Positions 1 to 4,767 of a stretch of 5,336 bases of DNA are shown piece after piece. Position numbers and translations under genes: made by a program. Source of the stretch: Methanobacteriota archaeon (GTDB taxonomy: Archaea; Thermoplasmatota; Poseidoniia; Poseidoniales; Poseidoniaceae). Position 1 is the first letter of the stretch. The number at the start of each line of letters is the position of its first letter. The DNA lies in the NCBI GenBank assembly GCA_029979405.1, contig JAPOHM010000109.1, forward strand, positions 1 to 5,336, given 5' to 3'. The notes beneath the pieces are model-generated. The model saw only the letters and a program-made list of their open reading frames with translations. It had not been told where the DNA came from and made no database searches.

Positions 1-210
1 ATAATTCAAAAGAACATTTGTTAGCCCAGCGGTCCACAGTTTTTGGAACGGGTCGCTGAATTTGACTATGAAATAGCCCATCAAAATTAGGCCTCCGGCA
101 AGAATGAGAAGGTTAGAGTTTCCAAAGGAAGCTATTACATTCGAAAGTTCAGGAAGGGGTTCCAAAACAAACAACGGTTCGGAATCTTCTGTTGCTCCTG
201 CTCCGGCCAT
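1..210 (-). CDS. N-terminal part of a small membrane protein of unknown function (runs off left edge)
   Basis: An ATG at 210-208 opens a frame that stays open for 70 codons to the first base of the window, so the C-terminus is missing. The product begins MAGAGATEDSEPLF. It has an acidic, proline-containing N-terminal stretch (residues 7-21), then a hydrophobic segment at about residues 33-50 (LLILAGGLILMGYFIV) followed by K50, which looks like one transmembrane helix or an uncleaved anchor. I do not recognise the family. It lies 25 nt downstream of the Gfo/Idh oxidoreductase stop on the same strand, so the two are probably co-transcribed. The purine-rich AGAGGT touches the start codon directly, which is too close for a normal ribosome binding site, so the start is only moderately sure. 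The open frame, ATG and clear hydrophobic segment support a real gene. Confidence 0.6.
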   Translation of the reverse strand, partial: MAGAGATEDSEPLFVLEPLPELSNVIASFGNSNLLILAGGLILMGYFIVKFSDPFQKLWTAGLTNVLLNY

Positions 211-235
211 ACCTCTGCGAGAAACTTTTGATTCT

Positions 236-1159
236 TCAATGTGGCCTTAGATGGGGCATTGCCGCTATTGCTTTCTCAGTCCATCTTACGCCTCTTAGAA
301 CTGCTCCGTAAGATGGGTTCTGGCTCCATTTTGTTCCCTTATTAAATGCGTTAATGCCGTCGAGCATGTGTCTGATTTCTGCTTCTAAAGGTGAAAACTT
401 GTCATCACATTGTAGAGTATATTCATTCCCATCTTTGTATAAAATAACGGAATCGTGATTATTCAAATCAAAAATCAATTTCCCATTAGAGCCCATAATT
501 GAAACCGACCTGTTTTCCTTGGTTGCATTCCAAGCAACATCGATTAGCCCTTCAATCCCGTGCGGGAATTCCAAAACTATTCTTGATTCTATTTCATCTC
601 CTTCAACGCTTATTGCGCTTGGCTCAACCTCTCCCAACAAATGGCAAAGTAAGTCGATGCCGTGTACTCCTAACGATTCGATTACGTTGCTTCCATGTGA
701 TGGTTGTCTTGTTGACCTTCTAACAAATCTAAGCGATTCTAATCTTCCTATCTTACCGGTTGAGATTAGGTTCTGTACCAATCTAATAGCGGGATGGTGT
801 CGAAGAAGCAAGCCAACAGATAGTAGCCTTCCATGTTCCTGGGCTGTAGAGATAACTGCTGCTGCATCAAATTCAGTATTTCCCAATGGTTTTTCCACCA
901 GTACGTGATATCCCTTTTCAATTAGCTCAACCGCTTGTGATGAATGTAATTCTGAGGGAGTTGCGATAATCACCAAATCAGCCGGAACTCCATCGATGGA
1001 TGATTCTGTCTCATCCGCTAAAACCGCATTATCCCTGGCTTCTTGTGATGTATCAATAACAAAAATTTTCTTGACTTTTTCCTCTACTTTGAGCTCTGAT
1101 AAAACCCTAAGATGATTGCTTCCCCAACGTCCGCAACCTAAAATTGCAACATTGAGCAT
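236..1159 (-). CDS. Gfo/Idh/MocA-family NAD(P)-dependent oxidoreductase
   Basis: This 307-residue protein has the hallmarks of the Gfo/Idh/MocA family, which oxidises or reduces sugars, nucleotide sugars, inositols or related hydroxy compounds with NAD(P) in the cytoplasm. Seen directly: an N-terminal Rossmann fold opening VAILGCGRWG with the GxGxxG glycine loop (G8, G10, G13); an acidic residue after the second strand (VID, D36) of the kind that often favours NAD; DLVIIATPSELH (61-72); and the family signature VEKPLG at 88-93 with K90, the usual catalytic/substrate lysine. The C-terminal domain contains GVHGIDLLCHLLG (164-176), with the usual conserved His and Asp (H166, D169). The length is slightly under the usual 320-350. 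The substrate cannot be read from sequence. WlbA/WbpB-like nucleotide-sugar dehydrogenases are one candidate, given an aminotransferase of the DegT type elsewhere in the window. It starts 34 nt after the propeller gene's distal stop and probably shares its transcript; no strong TATA box or ribosome binding site precedes it. Confidence 0.93.
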   Translation of the reverse strand: MLNVAILGCGRWGSNHLRVLSELKVEEKVKKIFVIDTSQEARDNAVLADETESSIDGVPADLVIIATPSELHSSQAVELIEKGYHVLVEKPLGNTEFDAAAVISTAQEHGRLLSVGLLLRHHPAIRLVQNLISTGKIGRLESLRFVRRSTRQPSHGSNVIESLGVHGIDLLCHLLGEVEPSAISVEGDEIESRIVLEFPHGIEGLIDVAWNATKENRSVSIMGSNGKLIFDLNNHDSVILYKDGNEYTLQCDDKFSPLEAEIRHMLDGINAFNKGTKWSQNPSYGAVLRGVRWTEKAIAAMPHLRPH

Positions 1160-1193
1160 ATGACTGCCAAAAGTCGACTATCTTTGATTCTAC

Positions 1194-1532
1194 CTAATAG
1201 TCTGATTCTGAATCACTTCCGCTAGAAGAGTCTGATTCAGAGCAGTCGGGAGAGTCGTCACATTCATCCTCACGATATTCTTCTTCAGTTTCAAACGAGT
1301 CATAAGTCCTATATTCGTGTTCAAATTGATGTGAGTCCGTTTCATTCAATGTATCAAGATGGGTTACTGTAATGCCTCCATGGGATATTGCATAGATGTA
1401 GTCACCCATAAAAATTGACCTCCTGATGTTGTATGAATTCCACCATCTGGTTTCTTCATCATCATAAAATTCTGAATGGTCCACTTCGCCATGGATTTCC
1501 AATCCTGTTTCTGAAACATTGACGATCATCAA
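1194..1532 (-). CDS. Detached C-terminal end of the beta-propeller lipoprotein (after an in-frame stop)
   Basis: This frame is the same frame as the lipoprotein gene upstream. Between the lipoprotein's TAA (1562-1560) and the first possible start here (TTG 1532-1530, then ATG 1529-1527) lie only nine sense codons, reading HYDYDWVSK. The 112 residues contain VNVSETGLEIHGEVDH (4-19) and YNIRRSIFMGDYIYAIS (34-50) followed by GGITVTHLDTL. From knowledge of the family, this is what the last blade of PF09826-type propellers looks like, with a strand motif IRRSlyIgdylYtiS and then a short DL.TL strand. The product ends in an acidic Ser/Asp/Glu-rich tail (about 80-112) with two cysteines, C91 and C97. 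It has no signal peptide, so as an independent protein it would stay in the cytoplasm and could not fold as a propeller. It is best read as the last part of the interrupted gene. GGGTAAG upstream of the TTG is only a weak ribosome binding site. Confidence 0.7.
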   Translation of the reverse strand: MMIVNVSETGLEIHGEVDHSEFYDDEETRWWNSYNIRRSIFMGDYIYAISHGGITVTHLDTLNETDSHQFEHEYRTYDSFETEEEYREDECDDSPDCSESDSSSGSDSESDY

Positions 1533-1559
1533 TTTACTTACCCAATCATAATCGTAGTG

Positions 1560-1562
1560 TTA
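1560..1562 (-). other. In-frame TAA interrupting the propeller reading frame
   Basis: The codons around the stop read GGA AAA TAA CAC TAC GAT on the minus strand. Upstream and downstream frames are identical (1559-1533 is exactly nine codons), so one base change is enough to explain the break and no indel is needed. The flanking protein is Tyr/Asp-rich (YRYDYFYDDEGK before, HYDYDW after), so a former TAC or TAT tyrosine codon is the simplest ancestor. The complete genes in the window end with TGA (the oxidoreductase, the membrane protein, the CYTH protein), as does the partial aminotransferase, and the distal end of this frame closes with TAG. TAA occurs only at this internal stop. Confidence 0.8.
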
Positions 1563-3536
1563 TTTTCCTTCATCATCATAAAAATAATCGTAACGATATG
1601 TGTTCATCGGTATTGCAAGCATTCCCTTTGGCGCCCAATACTGGAATGCTTTGTGTTCCCAAGTAGCTTCTGAATATGCCCAACTCCAGCCATCATCAGG
1701 GTCATCTACAGGAGATAGTGAAAGTACTTGGCTCAGTTGAGGGTCAGAAAAATTCGATACGTCGAATAATGAAAGGCGAGTATGACTCCAATCTAGACCA
1801 AGGCCTGTTTCCTCATCAGCTGGTCCCAATCCTATGGTTAGAATCGCATCGTCTGAAAGAGGATGGATGTAAGTGGAGACGCCGGGGACCTCTAATTCAC
1901 CCATTATTTGAGGGTCGGTTGGGTCTGATAGATTGATTGTCCAAAGAGGGTCCATGTTCTCAAATGTTACAATGTAAGCTCTATCTTCAACAAATCTTGC
2001 CGACCATATTGATTCATTGTAAGCTATTCCGTCAACTCTTCCCAATTCCTCAAGACTGTGCTTTCCTGAATCCATATCGAAGGCGTGGCCGAATGTCACA
2101 ACATGGCTTTGCATTGGCTCAGGATTATCCATCCACCATCGCGCCCACTGACCGGTTGTTGTAGCGACGCGTACTACTCCATCATATTCTGATACTGAAA
2201 ACTGATCTAAGATTGTCCCGTCAACCCTGCCAGAACCGGTGTATGAAGTGGCACCCGGTTGGCTTATGTCGAAGGTATGGATGTTTGTTGATTCATCCAT
2301 CTCGTCATTACCCCAGAACCACCACCAATCCCACGCGTTTTCTGTGATTACGAGTACATCCTGTGAAGCATATACCATTGGCCAATTACCAACAATGTGG
2401 TCTGCTTCAAATTCTAAATCCTGAGACAAAAGGTCGATTGTAAATATACTGGTAAAGCCTTTGTTAAATGAGTACAGTGGCGCTACAAAGTCCGAACAAT
2501 CCTCTCCATTCATGTGATGAGTAATTATCTCATTGCCGACTCTTTCGTGGACTTGAGGTAGAATATCTTCCAGCGTTATGTCCCGAAGAATTTCACTATT
2601 GTGAATCATTGCAGCTGCTGCCGCCTGTTCTCTAATCACTCTCCTATTTGGGTCATCATAATCGAGGTTCCAATATCCTTCAGGATATTCAAGCCATGTC
2701 TTCAATCCTGGAATGTCCATCCAAGTATGGGTTACCGCTCTGACGGTAGAATCTACCTCCCTTGCAGTCATGTAGTTACCTTCGATGTATAGCTCTCTGC
2801 TAACTGAAGGGTCGGATGAGTTCGAAACATCATAAACAGTAAATTTGGTTAGAGTGCTAGTTCTCCATCCATTCCAAGCATCGCCCCATCCCATTCTATC
2901 TGCAAGTGGGTCGTCACTATCTAATGCCCAAGAGTACACAGATGATATTACAACAAGATTATCGCCATCTAACATCATAGCAGAAGGGTAGCCTTCCACT
3001 TCAGTAGAGGATGCAAATTCGATTTGACCAAATTCTGGAACATCCATTATGTTGAGGACCCCGTCGTCGAGGAAGTATATGTGGTAGCCGTCGGTCTTGA
3101 CGAAGTCTGCTTCATCGACACCTTGTTCTTGATTATTAGTTCCAGAATAATCTGTGCCTTCCGTCCTAGCTTTTGTTGTGGGGGCAGTTGAGCCTGATGT
3201 TGCTGATGAGTCATCCATGGCCATTTCAGCGCCATCTTCTAACCATCCGCCTCCCCAGTAGTAATACATCTCATCTACTGCTTGAAGTAGTGAAGTTCTT
3301 GCTTCCTCCTCAATACTTGCCTTCAAAGCAACTTCTAAGGCTGCACAATCATCATAATTGTATAAATCCGGAGATCCGTAAACTCTCTTGACTTCATCGC
3401 CGAGATACGGTTCGAGAATAATTGGTTCGTCAACAACCTCTTCGGAAGCCATATTCAGGCATCCTGACATAGTCATCAATAGCGCCAAAACTATTGAAAC
3501 GATTGGTAAATTTAGGCTATTCTTTCTCTGCGCCAT
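1560..3536 (-). CDS. Secreted beta-propeller lipoprotein (PF09826-like), cut short by an in-frame TAA
   Basis: The 658 residues open with a signal peptide (K5, then hydrophobic 10-22) ending in the lipobox-like MSGC (23-26). C26 should be the lipid-anchored residue, placing the protein outside the cell membrane. After a Ser/Thr-rich linker (109-125) comes YSGTNNQEQGVDEADFVKTDG (130-150), which I recognise as the entry motif of the PF09826 beta-propeller family. More family-like motifs follow in order: FTVYDVSN (232-239), YIEGNYMTARE (250-260), VYASQDVLVITEN (388-400), VDGTILDQFSVSEYDG (438-453), RVATTTGQW (456-464), WSARFVEDRAYIVTF (511-525), LSDPTDPQIMGELEVPG (536-552) and WEHKAF (626-631). 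A tryptophan-rich patch lies at 402-408. The family's biochemical role is not established; surface binding is a guess. The gene stops just before the expected last strands, which are encoded in the same frame downstream. No ribosome binding site precedes the ATG; a TATA-like box sits about 24 nt upstream. Confidence 0.93.
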   Translation of the reverse strand: MAQRKNSLNLPIVSIVLALLMTMSGCLNMASEEVVDEPIILEPYLGDEVKRVYGSPDLYNYDDCAALEVALKASIEEEARTSLLQAVDEMYYYWGGGWLEDGAEMAMDDSSATSGSTAPTTKARTEGTDYSGTNNQEQGVDEADFVKTDGYHIYFLDDGVLNIMDVPEFGQIEFASSTEVEGYPSAMMLDGDNLVVISSVYSWALDSDDPLADRMGWGDAWNGWRTSTLTKFTVYDVSNSSDPSVSRELYIEGNYMTAREVDSTVRAVTHTWMDIPGLKTWLEYPEGYWNLDYDDPNRRVIREQAAAAAMIHNSEILRDITLEDILPQVHERVGNEIITHHMNGEDCSDFVAPLYSFNKGFTSIFTIDLLSQDLEFEADHIVGNWPMVYASQDVLVITENAWDWWWFWGNDEMDESTNIHTFDISQPGATSYTGSGRVDGTILDQFSVSEYDGVVRVATTTGQWARWWMDNPEPMQSHVVTFGHAFDMDSGKHSLEELGRVDGIAYNESIWSARFVEDRAYIVTFENMDPLWTINLSDPTDPQIMGELEVPGVSTYIHPLSDDAILTIGLGPADEETGLGLDWSHTRLSLFDVSNFSDPQLSQVLSLSPVDDPDDGWSWAYSEATWEHKAFQYWAPKGMLAIPMNTYRYDYFYDDEGK

Positions 3537-3555
3537 GTAATAACGCTGGTGTTAG

Positions 3556-3563
3556 TCATATAA
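3556..3563 (-). promoter_or_regulatory. TATA-like box for the propeller lipoprotein, consistent with a leaderless transcript
   Basis: On the minus strand the box reads TTATATGA. Its centre lies about 24 nt upstream of the ATG at 3536. In archaea the TATA box is centred about 25-27 nt before the transcription start, so transcription would begin at or next to the start codon. The bases just before the ATG (GTTATTAC) contain no Shine-Dalgarno-like sequence, which fits a leaderless mRNA. Confidence 0.55.
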
Positions 3564-3574
3564 TGCAACATTGG

Positions 3575-3582
3575 TATATCTA
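3575..3582 (+). promoter_or_regulatory. Possible TATA-like box for the membrane protein-CYTH operon
   Basis: TATATCTA lies about 57 nt upstream of the ATG at 3635. A start site 25-27 nt downstream (about 3604) would leave a leader of roughly 30 nt, long enough to include GTGAG at 3624-3628 as a weak ribosome binding site. TTTAAC at 3591-3596 is an alternative box giving a shorter leader. The signal is weaker than the one for the divergent lipoprotein gene. Confidence 0.3.
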
Positions 3583-3634
3583 TTGGACAATTTAACCCAT
3601 GAAGATAAGAATAAGTAGTGTCCGTGAGTAATTG

Positions 3635-4228
3635 ATGACAAGTTCGAGCATCAACCCTGTCAAGAAGTGGGTAATGCGTCAATATTGGCGAATGCAAATG
3701 TCACAGTCAATCATTTCGTTAGGTCTACTTGGTAGTTCACTCACCCTACTATTATGGCCCTATGTAAGTTGGAGGTTTTCAGACCAATGCGACGAGGGTT
3801 TGTGTTTCAGTAATTCGGTCCTTGGCATTCCTGCCACCTATTTTGGGCTACTTGGAATCTTTCTTAGCCTAGTCCTTGTCGTTTTGTGTATCGGTTATCT
3901 TTACGACAGAGTATTTTCACTATGGACAGCTCAAAGAAGCGTTGATATTGAAAGAAACCCGTTCTGGACATACGCATTATCTCCCATGTTCATGATGAAC
4001 ATGGCGTTAACTGCTGAAAACCTCAAGCGCAATTGTCCAGAAGATGAAGAAATGCAAAAACAAATGGATTGGATTCTCGATTATTGCAAATCTAATGCTG
4101 ATACGGAAATGTGGGCTAGAACTGTTCAACACTGGGACAAGCACCTTGAGAATACCCCCACGTTCTGGTTTCTTGATGATTCACTAATGTCAAAGGCCCG
4201 TGCTCAAAAAATAGAGGATGAAGTTTGA
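3635..4228 (+). CDS. Small membrane protein with two transmembrane segments, function unknown (weak VKOR-like motif)
   Basis: The frame could start at TTG 3632, but the adjacent ATG at 3635 is preferred and gives 197 residues. A basic, amphipathic N-terminus (to about 24) leads into a hydrophobic segment at 26-44. A short loop with C52 and C57 (QCDEGLCFSNS) follows, then a second segment at about 63-89 beginning LGIPATYFGLLG. After that comes a charged, probably cytoplasmic domain (90-197) with NPFWTYALSPMFMMNMA (108-124), C134, C151 and several tryptophans. The loop and second helix recall the Cys-Cys, Ser, GIP....GL.G stretch of vitamin K epoxide reductase (VKOR) homologues. However, the protein has two helices instead of four or five and lacks the CxxC redox pair, so I do not assign that function. 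A disulphide between C52 and C57 is plausible. Its TGA overlaps the CYTH gene's ATG, so the two are translated together. Confidence 0.8.
   Translation: MTSSSINPVKKWVMRQYWRMQMSQSIISLGLLGSSLTLLLWPYVSWRFSDQCDEGLCFSNSVLGIPATYFGLLGIFLSLVLVVLCIGYLYDRVFSLWTAQRSVDIERNPFWTYALSPMFMMNMALTAENLKRNCPEDEEMQKQMDWILDYCKSNADTEMWARTVQHWDKHLENTPTFWFLDDSLMSKARAQKIEDEV
4213..4217 (+). promoter_or_regulatory. Possible ribosome binding site for the CYTH gene
   Basis: AGAGG lies 10 nt before the ATG at 4228 and matches part of the archaeal Shine-Dalgarno consensus. It sits inside the end of the membrane protein gene, as expected for a coupled internal gene of an operon. It serves the ATG at 4228 slightly better than the TTG at 4225. 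Confidence 0.4.
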
Positions 4229-4767
4229 TGGGCATCGAAATCGAAAGGCGTTTTCTTGTTGATGGTAGAAATGAACAGCCTTGGCGAGAGGGGGTCGCAA
4301 AACCAATATCGCAATATTATCTTGGAGACGTAAGTCTTGTTGATGGAGATTTATTCTACCAAAATTTGCACATAATAAGCACGGATGAGGACCTGAATGA
4401 TATTGTAACTTGGAGGATCCGAAACTATGCGGGGGCGTTTATTCTAACTGCAAAGGGTCGAAAAATTGGGGCAAAGGGCGCCGAATATGAGTGGGAAATA
4501 AGCGAGGAAGTTTGGAATGAACTGTCTAGTTTAGGCCTTCCTGGTGTTGTAAAAACGAGATATCTCTTTGAGAGTAATGACGGTATGCTTTGGGAAGTTG
4601 ACGAGTATGAAGGCGTATTGGCTGGTTTGATTATTGCTGAGGTTGAATTAGAGTCTGAAGAACAATCAATCGAGATTCCTGAATGGACTAGATTAGAATT
4701 AACGAATTTGAGAGGGTGGTCGAACGCGGCTTTGTCAAACATGATCAAAGACGTAAAACCGAATTGA
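4228..4767 (+). CDS. CYTH-domain protein, probable triphosphate-binding phosphohydrolase
   Basis: The 179 residues form a CYTH domain, the triphosphate tunnel fold of class IV adenylyl cyclases, thiamine triphosphatases and inorganic triphosphatases. Seen directly: the N-terminal signature EIERRFLV (4-11), an ExExK motif with Arg (R8) in the lysine place; QYYLGD (29-34); WRIR (62-65); LTAKG (73-77, K76); EYEWE (86-90); KTR (109-111); WEVDEYEG (122-129); and AEVELESEE (137-145). These supply the alternating basic residues that hold the triphosphate and the acidic residues that hold Mg2+ or Mn2+. Small prokaryotic relatives are about 150-160 residues; the surplus lies mostly in a longer stretch at 34-60 between the second and third strands. 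The bacterial-type EIERKF subgroup includes inorganic triphosphatases, so triphosphatase is likelier than cyclase, but this is inference. The ATG at 4228 overlaps the upstream TGA (TGATG). An in-frame TTG at 4225 is a less likely start. The 3' end overlaps the convergent aminotransferase by 23 bp. Confidence 0.9.
   Translation: MGIEIERRFLVDGRNEQPWREGVAKPISQYYLGDVSLVDGDLFYQNLHIISTDEDLNDIVTWRIRNYAGAFILTAKGRKIGAKGAEYEWEISEEVWNELSSLGLPGVVKTRYLFESNDGMLWEVDEYEGVLAGLIIAEVELESEEQSIEIPEWTRLELTNLRGWSNAALSNMIKDVKPN

Noticed and set aside
499..908. Two overlapping plus-strand open frames inside the oxidoreductase gene
   Set aside because: They are antisense to a gene with clear family motifs, have no recognisable domain, and their composition looks like a translated shadow.
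1560..1562. Selenocysteine or pyrrolysine insertion at the internal stop
   Set aside because: Those use TGA and TAG. The codon here is TAA, and the position is not an active site of any known Sec or Pyl enzyme.
1676..2792. Several plus-strand open frames of 60-90 residues opposite the lipoprotein gene
   Set aside because: They are antisense to well-recognised propeller motifs, overlap each other's neighbourhood without any operon logic, and encode no known features.
3047..3235. Minus-strand 62-residue frame inside the lipoprotein gene in another register
   Set aside because: It lies in the Ser/Thr-rich linker and entry motif of the true frame. The Gln/Thr-rich product is a frame shadow.
3512..3697. 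Minus-strand 61-residue frame across the divergent promoter region
   Set aside because: It overlaps the starts of both flanking genes and covers the promoter boxes, and it has no domain or ribosome binding site.
3635..4228. Calling the membrane protein a functional vitamin K epoxide reductase
   Set aside because: The CxxC redox motif and at least two of the required helices are absent. Only one short stretch is similar.
4425..4748. Minus-strand 107-residue frame opposite the CYTH gene
   Set aside because: The CYTH motifs on the plus strand are unmistakable. The antisense frame is Ser/Pro-rich and featureless.
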